This document shows, piece by piece, positions 40,090 through 48,051 of a DNA stretch of 64,000 bases; the stretch's first letter is position 1, and each line of letters starts with the position of its first letter. The DNA lies in the NCBI RefSeq assembly GCF_030209445.1, contig NZ_JARVSD010000001.1, positions 230,505 to 294,504 of the forward strand, given 5' to 3'. The notes beneath the pieces were generated by a model, which made no database searches, was not told the origin of the DNA, and saw nothing but the letters and a program-made list of their open reading frames with translations. Origin of the DNA: Promicromonospora sp. MEB111. GTDB lineage: Bacteria; Actinomycetota; Actinomycetes; Actinomycetales; Cellulomonadaceae. A program made the position numbers and the translations under genes.

Positions 40090-40116
40090 TTGGCACTCTC
40101 GGGTGTCGAGTGCCAG
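40090..40116. promoter_or_regulatory. CIRCE element (HrcA operator)
   Basis: TTGGCACTC (40090-40098), nine spacer bases, then GAGTGCCAG (40108-40116). This matches the CIRCE consensus TTAGCACTC-N9-GAGTGCTAA with compensating changes in the arms. It lies about 95 nt upstream of the hsp20 start and predicts heat-inducible repression by HrcA. Confidence 0.85.
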
Positions 40117-40209
40117 AATTGGAGCGTAGCCGGGCGGCGGCCGAGGCCGTCGCCGATCGCTGCGGCCCTGGAGGGGCCAGGGCCGCATCGTCATAGGAGG
40201 TGATGCGCG

Positions 40210-40665
40210 ATGGCTACCTACTGGGACCCGTTCCAGGAGATGGACCGGATGTTCAGCACGTTCGCCGGCAACACACGGCAGTCCGGCGCGATGCCGATGG
40301 ACCTGTTCCGCACCGGTGACCACTACGTCCTCTCGATGGACCTGCCCGGTGTCGACCCCGGCACCATCGACGTCTCGGTCGAGGACCGGACGCTCACCGT
40401 CCGGGCCGAGCGCACGCAGCGTTCGGACGACGGCGCGCAGTGGCTGGTCCGCGAGCGGCCCACGGGAACGTTCGCCCGACAGCTCACGGTCGGCCGGGGC
40501 CTCGCCCTCGACCGGATCTCGGCCTCGTACGCCGACGGCGTGCTCTCGCTGACGATCCCGGTCAGCGAGGAGGCGAAGCCCCGCAAGGTCGAGGTGGCGC
40601 ACACGGCCGGCTCGACCTCGATCGGGCGCGGTTCGTCCGAGAGCCGCCAGAGCATCGAGCAGTAG
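40210..40665 (+). CDS. Small heat-shock protein, Hsp20/alpha-crystallin family
   Basis: 151 residues from ATG 40210, preceded by an almost perfect anti-Shine-Dalgarno match (AGGAGGTGAT, 40198-40207 region). The alpha-crystallin domain spans about 35-130 (PMDLFRTGDHYVLSMDLPGV, DPGTIDVSVEDRTLTVRAER, then GTFARQLTVGRGL and ISASYADGVLSLTIPV). It acts as an ATP-independent holdase that forms oligomers and keeps unfolded proteins soluble. The IPV-type C-terminal anchor is present (TIPV). It is alone behind a CIRCE site; intergenic palindrome copy B follows. Confidence 0.93.
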   Translation: MATYWDPFQEMDRMFSTFAGNTRQSGAMPMDLFRTGDHYVLSMDLPGVDPGTIDVSVEDRTLTVRAERTQRSDDGAQWLVRERPTGTFARQLTVGRGLALDRISASYADGVLSLTIPVSEEAKPRKVEVAHTAGSTSIGRGSSESRQSIEQ

Positions 40666-40682
40666 TCCGCTCGCACCGCAAT

Positions 40683-40722
40683 GCCGGACGCCCAGGTCAC
40701 CCCGGTGGCCTGGGCGTCCGGC
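40683..40722. repeat. Intergenic palindromic repeat, copy B (after hsp20)
   Basis: A 40-nt palindrome with 14-bp perfect arms (GCCGGACGCCCAGG and its complement) around TCACCCCGGTGG. The centre keeps the AGGTCACC/GGTGGCCT core of the other copies while the outer arms are completely different but still complementary. Confidence 0.75.
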
Positions 40723-40851
40723 CTCCGTGGCGGCGCCGGCATCGTACGCGGGATATGGCCTGGATGTGATGTACCCGGCGGGTCGCAGGTCGGCCGATAC
40801 TACGGATGAAATCGGCTCGTACCAGCGCGATTGACCCGTGGAGGCCCCACC

Positions 40852-42069
40852 GTGCACGAACACGACCACAGCTCCACCGACCACGACCACTCCTCTCTCG
40901 ACCGGCGTGACCTGCTCCGCGGCGCCGTCGTCCTCGGCATCGGTGCCGCGGGCGCGACGATAGCCACCGCACCCGCCGTCGCCGCACCCGCCGCTCCTGC
41001 TGGAGCGGCCCCCGCGGCGCCCGGCAGGGCAGCCGATGCCCCGCCCTCCCTGGCGCCCGACCCCGAGGCGCCCGCCGACGCGCCGCCCGGCGCCGCGGCC
41101 GGGGTCGAGGTAGCCGCGCCGACCATCGCGAGCTGCGCCACCTGGGGCGCCGCGGCGGCCCGCGGCACCATCGACACGGTCGCCACCAACCCGAACAAGA
41201 TCCTGATCCACCACACGGCGTCGGCCAACGTCACCGACTACTCGCAGGCCGCCGGGTACCAGATCGCGCGCGACATCCAGCAGTGGCACTTCGCCAACGG
41301 CTGGGTGGACACCGGGCAGCACCTCACGGTGAGCCGCGGCGGGTACGTCATGGAGGGCCGGCACGGCTCGCTGTCGCGGCTGCAGAACGGCAGCGGCACG
41401 GTCGTGGGCGCGCACGCACCCGGCCAGAACAGCCAGGCCATCGGCATCGAGAACCAGGGCACCTACACGAGCGCCACGCCGCCCGCGCAGCTCTGGAGCC
41501 GGCTGGTCGAGCTGTGCGCGTACATCTGCGACCAGTACGGCATCGCGCCGACCCAGATCTACGGGCACCGGGACTACACGGCGACGGCCTGCCCGGGCGA
41601 CGTCCTCTACTCGATGCTGCCGCAGCTCCGGTCCGAGGTGGCCGCGGCCCTGTCGGGCACGAGCTGGTCGGTCATCGTGGACAACACGTCGGCGGGCTTC
41701 TCCGCGGGCTCGTCCTGGCTGACGTCGTCCTTCTCGGGCGAGCGGTACGGCGCCGACTACCGGTACGCGACGCCCGCCGAGGTCAGCGACCTGGCGACGT
41801 ACTCGGCCACCATCCCGTCCAGCGGCTCGTACCGGGTGGAGGCGTGGTTCCCGGGGATCGCCGGCTACAACACGTCCACGCCGTTCATCGTCTACACCGG
41901 CACCGGCTCGTCGACCATCCGCGTGGACCAGTCCACCGGCGGCGGGGCCTGGCTCTCGCTCGGCACCTACGCGATGACGGCGGGTACCCGCACCGTCGTG
42001 GCGGTCAGCCGCTGGACGCAGGGGACGGCGTACGTCGTGGCCGACGCGATCCGGATCACGCGCCTCTGA
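40852..42069 (+). CDS. Tat-exported N-acetylmuramoyl-L-alanine amidase with golvesin-type C-terminal domain
   Basis: 405 residues from GTG 40852 (GGAGG 7 nt upstream). The N-terminus is unusually His/Asp-rich (HEHDHSSTDHDHSS), then a twin-arginine signal DRRDLLRGAVVLGIGAAGA. An Ala/Pro linker leads to a PGRP-type amidase domain (about 105-270): KILIHHTAS (Zn His), YGHRDYTATACPGD (Zn ligands) and GIENQGTYTS. The last 130 or so residues resemble the golvesin beta-sandwich (SSFSGERYGADYRYATPAEV, SGSYRVEAWFPG). It likely cleaves the amide bond between muramic acid and the stem peptide, in self or foreign peptidoglycan. Confidence 0.87.
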   Translation: MHEHDHSSTDHDHSSLDRRDLLRGAVVLGIGAAGATIATAPAVAAPAAPAGAAPAAPGRAADAPPSLAPDPEAPADAPPGAAAGVEVAAPTIASCATWGAAAARGTIDTVATNPNKILIHHTASANVTDYSQAAGYQIARDIQQWHFANGWVDTGQHLTVSRGGYVMEGRHGSLSRLQNGSGTVVGAHAPGQNSQAIGIENQGTYTSATPPAQLWSRLVELCAYICDQYGIAPTQIYGHRDYTATACPGDVLYSMLPQLRSEVAAALSGTSWSVIVDNTSAGFSAGSSWLTSSFSGERYGADYRYATPAEVSDLATYSATIPSSGSYRVEAWFPGIAGYNTSTPFIVYTGTGSSTIRVDQSTGGGAWLSLGTYAMTAGTRTVVAVSRWTQGTAYVVADAIRITRL

Positions 42070-42104
42070 CGCCGCACCCACCTCTGACGCCGCACTCGCC
42101 CGAG

Positions 42105-42146
42105 TGTCAGACCCACAGGTCACCCGGGTGGCCTGTGGGTCTGACA
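42105..42146. repeat. Intergenic palindromic repeat, copy C (convergent junction)
   Basis: A 42-nt palindrome with outer arms TGTCAGACCCACAGG and their complement around the shared TCACCCGGGTGG core. Compared with copy D, GTAC in the arms is CCAC with the matching change on the other side. Just upstream, CCTCTGACGCCGCAC is duplicated (42063-42077 and 42081-42095). Confidence 0.8.
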
Positions 42147-42152
42147 TCTGCG

Positions 42153-42677
42153 TCAGCGGGGCGTGGGCGTCAGCGTCCGGAGCAGCTCGTCCGGCGCGGC
42201 GACGCCCACGAGCACCGACGTCGCCCGGACCTTCCGCAGCACCTGCACCCGCCCCGCTACCGGCCGGGACAGCTCGATCAGCACGGCGGGCGACGTCGTC
42301 GCGCGTACCAGCGAGAGCCGGCCGGTGCTCTCGTCGAACCCGGCACCGAGCTCCAGGGGACGAGCTGCGGTGGGCCGGTACACCGCCGCGGAGACGACGT
42401 CGGGGGCCGCGACGTCGACCGCGCCGAGCCAGCCGAGCCGGAGCCGGGCCACGCCGTCGGACACGTGGTGCCGCGACCACAGGGGTGAGACGAAGAGGAC
42501 CACCAGGGCGGCCGTGAGCACCCCGACGAGGAGGTCGACGGCCAGGGCCACGGGCGCGGGGAGCAGGGCGCCCGCGACGAGGTGCAGCACGAGCGCCTCG
42601 ATCGCGCCCAGCGCCGCCACGCCGGCGACCAGACCGAACCACGGGCCCCGCCCGCCCAGGCCCAACGCCGCGCTCAC
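42153..42677 (-). CDS. Two-helix membrane protein of unknown function
   Basis: 174 residues from GTG 42677. Two N-terminal helices (FGLVAGVAALGAIEALVLHL, PVALAVDLLVGVLTAALVVL) are followed by a soluble domain of about 110 residues with beta-type periodicity (VARLRLGWLGAVDVAAPDVV, GRLSLVRATTSPAVLIELSR). It starts only 7 nt after the acyltransferase stop, so the two are probably one operon. The shape resembles small bacterial PH-like membrane proteins, but I cannot assign a family with confidence. Confidence 0.65.
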   Translation of the reverse strand: MSAALGLGGRGPWFGLVAGVAALGAIEALVLHLVAGALLPAPVALAVDLLVGVLTAALVVLFVSPLWSRHHVSDGVARLRLGWLGAVDVAAPDVVSAAVYRPTAARPLELGAGFDESTGRLSLVRATTSPAVLIELSRPVAGRVQVLRKVRATSVLVGVAAPDELLRTLTPTPR

Positions 42678-42684
42678 GCCGGCC

Positions 42685-43341
42685 TCAGTCCGCGCGCTCC
42701 TGGCCGCTCATCGCCTGGATGGACTGCATGACCTGCTCGGTCAGCTCGCGCCGCGCCTGCGCAGGCTTGGTACCGGCCGCGATCTGCCGGGAGGGGTCGA
42801 TCGGCGTACCGAAGTGCAGCTCGACCCGGGCGAACCGCGGCATCTTGCCGATGGGCTTCACCTTGTCCGTGCCGAGCAGTGCCACCGGGACCACGGGGGC
42901 CTTGCCGGTCAGGGCGAGCCACGCGACGCCGGTGTGCCCCTTGTGCAGCTTGCCGTCCCGGGAACGGGTGCCCTCGGGGTAGATGCCGAACGCGCCGCCG
43001 CGCTGCAGCACCGCCAGGGCGTCCTCCAGCGAGCGCTGCCCGGCGCGAGGGTCGTCCCGCTGCACCGGGATGTCGCCCATCTTGGTGAAGAACCAGCGCG
43101 AGAGGCGGCCCTTGATGCCCTTGCCGGTCCAGTACTCGGCCTTGGCCAGGAACGCGACGTGCCGCGGCGCCATGATCGGGATCAGCAGCGAGTCGATGAA
43201 CGACAGGTGGTTGCTGGCCAGGATCACGGCCCCACGCTTCGGGATGTTCTGCAGCCCAGTCACGCGCGGGCGCAGGAGCACGAGCACGAGGATCGAGAGG
43301 ATGAGCTTGAGGAACCGGTACGTCACCGGCCTATTGTGCAC
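42685..43341 (-). CDS. Lysophospholipid (1-acylglycerol-3-phosphate) acyltransferase family protein
   Basis: 218 residues from GTG 43341. The PlsC signature motifs are clear: NHLSFIDS (HX4D catalytic pair), GDIPVQRDD, GIYPEGTRSRDGKL and a later APVVPVALLGTDKVKP. A short hydrophobic N-terminus (FLKLILSILVLVLLRP) anchors it to the membrane. It transfers an acyl group to lysophosphatidic acid or a related acceptor in phospholipid synthesis. Several paralogues per genome are usual in actinobacteria, so the exact acceptor is open. It is first in a leftward pair with the small membrane protein. Confidence 0.88.
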   Translation of the reverse strand: MHNRPVTYRFLKLILSILVLVLLRPRVTGLQNIPKRGAVILASNHLSFIDSLLIPIMAPRHVAFLAKAEYWTGKGIKGRLSRWFFTKMGDIPVQRDDPRAGQRSLEDALAVLQRGGAFGIYPEGTRSRDGKLHKGHTGVAWLALTGKAPVVPVALLGTDKVKPIGKMPRFARVELHFGTPIDPSRQIAAGTKPAQARRELTEQVMQSIQAMSGQERAD

Positions 43342-43418
43342 CCCCCAAGCGCCGCTGTGGGTGGGGTGTTATGTGGTGAAAAAGACTAAAGAGACCTACA
43401 AGGTGCACAGTCCGGTAG

Positions 43419-43466
43419 ACGTGTCAGACGTACAGGTCACCCGGGTGACCTGTACGTCTGACACGT
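43419..43466. repeat. Intergenic palindromic repeat, copy D (perfect 48-nt palindrome)
   Basis: The 24-nt arms 43419-43442 and 43443-43466 are perfectly complementary with no loop, centred on CCC/GGG. The outer arm begins ACGTGTCAGACGTACAGG. It lies between the stop of the GH2 gene and the start of the acyltransferase, both leftward. It is identical in core to copy A at 26043. Confidence 0.85.
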
Positions 43467-43478
43467 GCGGTGGGGCGG

Positions 43479-45353
43479 TCAGGAGGCCTCGTCGGCGCCC
43501 TTCTCGAACGCCGCCGGACGCACCTGCACGGCACGGACACGGTCGACGTCGAGCTTGACGCTCCGGTCGAACCGGTAGATGCCGTTCTCCTCCTGGAACA
43601 CGTCGGTGAGCTGCGTGTAGCAGTAGCCGAACATCAGGGGGTCGTCCAGCAGCGGGTCCGTCAGACCGGCGAACCGGGTGTGGAACTCCTCCTCGTCCAC
43701 GACCCGCTGGCCGTAGCCCCACGAGTCGGGCGAGCTGCCCGACGCGCTGGCCGCCGTCTCCGGGTTCCACCAGATGCCGCCGTACTCGCTGACGAAGTAG
43801 GGCTGCCCGTTGTACGGCTGGGAGATCGGCGTGCCGTTGTCCCGCTCGTTCCCGTAGGGCTTGCCGTCGGCCAGGCCACCGACCAGCTCCGTGAACTTCG
43901 CCGGGTCCTGCTCGTACAGATGCGAGTCCCAGACATCCGTCTCGGGCACGCGGTGCGAGTAGCCGCTGGCGTCCAGCACCGGCCGCGAGGGGTCCGCCAC
44001 CTTGGTGGCGAGCCACATGCTGCGGGTCACGTCGTCCAGCTGCGTGATGCGGTCGTGCAGGTCCTGGTGCGTCTCGTTGAGGGGGCACCAGCCGATGATC
44101 GACGGGTGGTTGTGGTCGCGCTGCAGCGCCTCGAGCCACTCGGCGACGTACGAGGTGGTGGGCCGCTGGCCGTCGGCAGGGGTGCCGTAGCCGCTGACGC
44201 CCCAGTCGCCGAACTCGCCCCACACCAGGTACCCCAGCCGGTCCGCGTGGAACAGGTAGCGCTCCTCGAAGACCTTCTGGTGCAGGCGGGCGCCGTTGAA
44301 GCCCGCCGCGAGGCCCAGCTCGATGTCGCGCAGCAGCGCGGCGTCCGACGGCGCCGTCATGAGCGACTCCGGCCAGTAGCCCTGGTCCAGGACCAGCCGC
44401 TGGAAGACGTGCTCGCCGTTGATCTTGATCGCCTGGCCGTCGATGGAGACGGAGCGCAGGCCGGCGTACGAGCGCAGCGAGTCCACGACGGCGCCGGCGG
44501 CGTCGCGCAGCTCGATGTCGACCCCGTACAGGTGCGGGTCCTCCGTGCCCCAGGTGCGGACGCGGTCCGCCGGCACGACCACGCGCAGCGCCGGCGCCAG
44601 GTCGAGGTCGGCGCGCGCGGTGGCGCTCGCGACCTCGCCGTCGGCGTCGGTCACCGTGACGGAGATCGTGTGGCCCCGGCGGTTCGCGGAGAGCGGCACG
44701 ACGACGTCGAACGCCGAGCTCGACAGGTCGGGCGTGATGCGCGGACGGCGCAGGTGCGTGGCCGGCACGGGCTCGAGCCAGACCGTCTGCCAGATCCCCG
44801 TAGTGCGCGTGTAGTTGCACTCGAAGTTGGCGTACCGGTTGGACTGCTTGCCCCGGGCCTGCGGCCCGTGGCGCGTGTCCCGGGCCCGCACGACGACGGT
44901 GACGGTGTCGCCGGGGGCGGCGTGCCCGTGCAGGTCGGCCGTGAACGGCGTGAAGCCGCCGCGGTGCCGCACCACCTCGGTGCCGTCGACCCACACGGTC
45001 GCGTCGTGGTCCACGGCGCCGAAGTGCAGCAGCACGTGCGGGTCGTCGCCCACGGCGGACCACTCCGCGGGGACGGTGATCTCGCGGCGGTACCAGACCG
45101 CCTCGAGGAAGTCGGTGTTCTCGATCCCGGAGAGCTCCGACTCGGGGGCGAAGGGCACGGTGATCTCGTCCTGGAGCGGCCGCTCGACGAGACCCCGCTC
45201 GAGCCCGGAGTCGCCCGGGTCGATCTCGAACTGCCAGGATCCGTTGAGGTTGAGCCAGTGGTCCCGGACCATCTGGGGCCGCGGGTACTCGGGCCGCGGG
45301 ACGGCGGTCGCCGTTGGCGTCCCTTCGGGCGAGAAGCGGTCGAGGAAAGTCAT
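43479..45353 (-). CDS. Glycoside hydrolase family 2 protein (beta-galactosidase/glucuronidase-like)
   Basis: 624 residues. ATG 45353 is chosen because GGAG lies 7 nt upstream; ATG 45365 is also in frame. An N-terminal sugar-binding domain (HWLNLNGSWQFEIDPGDSGL, AVWYRREITVPAEW) and an immunoglobulin-like domain precede the catalytic barrel. The acid/base is E427 in CPLNETHQD and the nucleophile E523 in YFVSEYGGIWW. No signal peptide is present, so it acts on imported sugars in the cytoplasm. It is under the linked LacI regulator, with a CAACGTTG site about 63 nt upstream. Specificity (galactoside, glucuronide or mannoside) cannot be fixed by eye. Confidence 0.88.
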   Translation of the reverse strand: MTFLDRFSPEGTPTATAVPRPEYPRPQMVRDHWLNLNGSWQFEIDPGDSGLERGLVERPLQDEITVPFAPESELSGIENTDFLEAVWYRREITVPAEWSAVGDDPHVLLHFGAVDHDATVWVDGTEVVRHRGGFTPFTADLHGHAAPGDTVTVVVRARDTRHGPQARGKQSNRYANFECNYTRTTGIWQTVWLEPVPATHLRRPRITPDLSSSAFDVVVPLSANRRGHTISVTVTDADGEVASATARADLDLAPALRVVVPADRVRTWGTEDPHLYGVDIELRDAAGAVVDSLRSYAGLRSVSIDGQAIKINGEHVFQRLVLDQGYWPESLMTAPSDAALLRDIELGLAAGFNGARLHQKVFEERYLFHADRLGYLVWGEFGDWGVSGYGTPADGQRPTTSYVAEWLEALQRDHNHPSIIGWCPLNETHQDLHDRITQLDDVTRSMWLATKVADPSRPVLDASGYSHRVPETDVWDSHLYEQDPAKFTELVGGLADGKPYGNERDNGTPISQPYNGQPYFVSEYGGIWWNPETAASASGSSPDSWGYGQRVVDEEEFHTRFAGLTDPLLDDPLMFGYCYTQLTDVFQEENGIYRFDRSVKLDVDRVRAVQVRPAAFEKGADEAS

Positions 45354-45413
45354 CAGCTGCTCCATTGCGTCTACGACAGGTGCGCGGCGATTCAACACGT
45401 CTTCCGCCAAGAA

Positions 45414-45425
45414 TGCAACGTTGTA
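45414..45425. promoter_or_regulatory. LacI-type operator upstream of GH2 gene
   Basis: TGCAACGTTGTA, with the perfect 8-nt core CAACGTTG at 45416-45423. The same core occurs twice in the lacI-importer intergenic region. The central CG within a palindrome is typical of LacI-family operators. Confidence 0.65.
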
Positions 45426-45494
45426 TCACTCGACTCGCCCGCCGACGGCGGCCGGGCCGGCCCGCCGACGGCCCCGGCCGGGGCCGTCACCAGG

Positions 45495-46553
45495 TCAGAC
45501 GCGGCTGCTCTCGCGGACCAGCAGGCGGTACGGCACGACCTCGTCGACCGGGTCGACGCCCGGCTTCTCGAGCTGGGCGATGATGCGGTCCACCGCCGTC
45601 TCCGCGATGGCCCGGAGGTCCGGCGCCACGGTCGTCAGCGTGGGGTTCGAGAACCGGCCGTCCTCGGTGTTGTCCCAGCCGGTCACGGCCACGTCGTCGG
45701 GCACCCGCACCCCGTTGAGGCGCAGCGCGTGCAGCGCGCCGAGCGCGAGCTCGTCGTTGGCGCACACGATCCCGTCGACCTGGTCGATCCGCGCCAGGAC
45801 CGACTCGATCGTGGCGGCGCCGGACGGGCGCGAGAACTGCGGGCACTGGAGCACCCACCGCTCGTCGACCTCCAGGCCGGCCGCCGCGTGGGCGTCGAAG
45901 AAGCCCTGCACACGCTGCGCACCGGTCCGGCCCGCGCCGCGCGGCTCGGCGCCGAGGAAGGCCAGCCGCCGCCGGCCGGTGTCGAGCAGGTGCTTGGTGA
46001 CCTGCGCCGCCGCGTCGACGTTGTCGATGCTCACGTGGTCCGTCCGCCGCTCGCGGGCGGGGTCCGGGTCGGCCCGCTCGCCGAGCAGCACCAGGGGCAC
46101 GGGGCCGCGGACCTCGTCGATCTCGGCCGGGGTCAGCTCCAGCGGCGAGAAGATGATGCCGTCGATCGCCTGGACGTCGAAGCCGCGCGCCACCTCCAGC
46201 TCGGTGTCGCGCGAGGACCTGGTCTCCTCGATGAGCACGCGGTAGCCGCGGGCACTCCCGACGTCGATCACCTCGTGCGCCAGCACCGAGAAGTACGGCG
46301 CGTGCACCCAGGGCACCGCGAGGGCGAGCGTGTTGGTGCGGCCCCGCCGGAGCTGGCGGCCGGCCAGGTTGGGCCGGTAGCCCAGCTCGGCGATCACCGC
46401 CTCCACCCGGGCCCGCGTGACGTCCCCGACCCGGCCCGTGTCGTTGACGACGTTGGAGACGGTCTTCCACGAGACGCCCGCTGCCGCGGCCACCTCCTTG
46501 ATCCCTACCCGTCGACCCGCTTGCTCGGCCAAGCCTTCACTTCCTTCCGCCAT
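45495..46553 (-). CDS. LacI family transcriptional regulator
   Basis: 352 residues from ATG 46553 (AGGG upstream). The N-terminal helix-turn-helix and hinge (about 15-70) read VGIKEVAAAAGVSWKTVSNV, VNDTGRVGDVTRARVEAVIA, GYRPNLAGRQLRRGRT. A periplasmic-binding-protein-like sensor domain follows (IDGIIFSPLELTPAEIDEV, DGIVCANDELALGALHAL, VTGWDNTEDGRFSNPTLTTV). It lies between the GH2 gene and a divergent sugar importer, with CAACGTTG operators near both. It most likely represses both until a breakdown product of the imported sugar binds. Confidence 0.9.
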   Translation of the reverse strand: MAEGSEGLAEQAGRRVGIKEVAAAAGVSWKTVSNVVNDTGRVGDVTRARVEAVIAELGYRPNLAGRQLRRGRTNTLALAVPWVHAPYFSVLAHEVIDVGSARGYRVLIEETRSSRDTELEVARGFDVQAIDGIIFSPLELTPAEIDEVRGPVPLVLLGERADPDPARERRTDHVSIDNVDAAAQVTKHLLDTGRRRLAFLGAEPRGAGRTGAQRVQGFFDAHAAAGLEVDERWVLQCPQFSRPSGAATIESVLARIDQVDGIVCANDELALGALHALRLNGVRVPDDVAVTGWDNTEDGRFSNPTLTTVAPDLRAIAETAVDRIIAQLEKPGVDPVDEVVPYRLLVRESSRV

Positions 46554-46593
46554 GTGCCCTCTTGACTGGACGCCCGTCCTAGTCCATCGTGAT

Positions 46594-46616
46594 CCAACGT
46601 TGGAGCGCAACGTTGC
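46594..46616. promoter_or_regulatory. Pair of LacI-type operators between lacI-type gene and importer
   Basis: CCAACGTTGG (46594-46603) and GCAACGTTGC (46607-46616) are perfect 10-bp palindromes with centres 13 bp apart. They lie 18-40 nt upstream of the importer start and about 40-60 nt upstream of the divergent regulator start. Confidence 0.75.
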
Positions 46617-46633
46617 ACCATTGGAGGTCGATG

Positions 46634-48037
46634 ATGACCGTAGTACGAGGACGTGGCATCCCGGGCCAAGGAAGCCCCGTGGCCGCGTCGAGAACCCGCA
46701 GTCTCGTGGGTAGTTCCGGGGGGCTGAGCAGGCGGGAGCTGCTGCGCGCGGCCCTCGTCGGGGCAGGCGGGGTCGCGCTCGGTGGCGCGCTCGCGGGCTG
46801 CGCCACGCCGAGCGCCGCGGGCGCCGGCAAGACCTCGGTCATGGTCTGGGACCTCTTCTCAGGCGGCGACGGCGCCCTCATGCAGGAGATGGCGGGTGTG
46901 GTCGCCGCGGCCAACCCGGACATCGCCGTCGAGACCACGACGCTCGCCTGGGGACCCCCGTACTACACGAAGCTGGCGATGGCCTCGTCCGGCGGGCGTC
47001 CGCCGGAGGCCGCCGTCATGCACATGTCCCGGCTGGCCGGGTATGCGCCGGGCGGGCTCCTGGAGCCGTTCGACCTGGACGCGCTCGCCGAGCTGGGGAT
47101 CACCGAGGCCGACTTCGCCCCGGCGGTGTGGCAGAAGGCCCAGTTCGAGGGCCAGCTCTACGCCCTGCCGCTGGACACCCACCCGTACATCGCGTTCCAC
47201 AACCCCGACATCGTCCAGCAGGCCGGCCTCGCGGGGCCGGACGGCAAGCTGGACCTGGCCGCCGTCGCCGGGGCCGACCGCTTCCTGGAGGCGGGGCGCG
47301 CGATGGCCGAGGTCACGGGCGAGACCGGGGTCAGCTGGGGCTACCAGCGCGACCCCGCGGGCTGCTGGCGCATGTTCTGGGGCCTGTACTCCCAGAACGG
47401 CGGCGGCTACGAGCTGACGCCGGGCCGCCCCGCAGCGCTCGACGAGGAGGCCGCCACCGAGGTCTTCGAGTTCCTCCAGGCGATGGTCGACGGCAAGGTC
47501 GCGGCGAAGAACCAGGACGGCAACGCCGCGTCCGGCCGCTTCATGTCGAACCGCACCGGCCTGATGTTCGCCGGCGAGTGGGACCTGCCGATGTTCCAGG
47601 GCGCGAACCCCGACGTCGGGGCCACGCAGTTCCCGGCGATCTTCGACACCCCGGCCAACTACGCCGACTCGCACGCGTTCGTGCTGCCCAAGCAGGGCAC
47701 GCCGGACCCCGCCAGGCGCGAGGCGACCTACCGGGTGCTCGCGGGCCTCCTCAAGGAGGGCCTGACCTGGGCCTCGGCCGGCCACATCCCGGCCTACCAG
47801 CCCATCGTGCAGGAGCCCGCGTACCAGGAGCTCACCCCGCAGCGCGACTACGCCCCCGCGGCCGAGGTCGCCGTCTTCGACCCCGACGCCTGGTTCACCG
47901 GCGGCGGCAGCGACTTCCAGACGCGCATGGCCGACGCCATGACGGACACCCTGGCCGGCAAGGCCCCGGCGCGCACCGCCGTGACCCGCATGCTGAGCGA
48001 GATGGACCGGTTCCTCTCCCAGCCCAACCCCGCCTGA
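46634..48037 (+). CDS. Sugar ABC transporter substrate-binding protein, Tat-type lipoprotein
   Basis: 467 residues. ATG 46634 is 6 nt after GGAGG; ATG 46631 is also possible. A twin-arginine motif (LSRRELLRAALVGAGGVALG, R33-R34) is combined with a lipobox ending ALAGC at C56, so it appears folded before export and then lipidated. The body is a CUT1-type sugar-binding fold (VMVWDLFSGGDGALMQEM, AVMHMSRLAGYAPGGLLEPF, SNRTGLMFAGEWDLPMFQG). It begins a three-gene importer divergent from the LacI gene, so its sugar is probably the GH2 substrate. Confidence 0.88.
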   Translation: MTVVRGRGIPGQGSPVAASRTRSLVGSSGGLSRRELLRAALVGAGGVALGGALAGCATPSAAGAGKTSVMVWDLFSGGDGALMQEMAGVVAAANPDIAVETTTLAWGPPYYTKLAMASSGGRPPEAAVMHMSRLAGYAPGGLLEPFDLDALAELGITEADFAPAVWQKAQFEGQLYALPLDTHPYIAFHNPDIVQQAGLAGPDGKLDLAAVAGADRFLEAGRAMAEVTGETGVSWGYQRDPAGCWRMFWGLYSQNGGGYELTPGRPAALDEEAATEVFEFLQAMVDGKVAAKNQDGNAASGRFMSNRTGLMFAGEWDLPMFQGANPDVGATQFPAIFDTPANYADSHAFVLPKQGTPDPARREATYRVLAGLLKEGLTWASAGHIPAYQPIVQEPAYQELTPQRDYAPAAEVAVFDPDAWFTGGGSDFQTRMADAMTDTLAGKAPARTAVTRMLSEMDRFLSQPNPA

Positions 48038-48051
48038 TCGAGAGGACGACG

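Noticed and set aside
38806..42642. A 1278-codon minus-strand frame across metF, hsp20 and the amidase gene
   Set aside because: It crosses two riboswitch or operator regions and three well-supported genes; its composition is that of an antisense shadow.
43470..46565. A plus-strand frame of about 1030 codons opposite the GH2 and LacI genes
   Set aside because: Both minus-strand genes have intact catalytic or DNA-binding motifs; the opposite frame is Arg/Val/Gly-rich without a domain.
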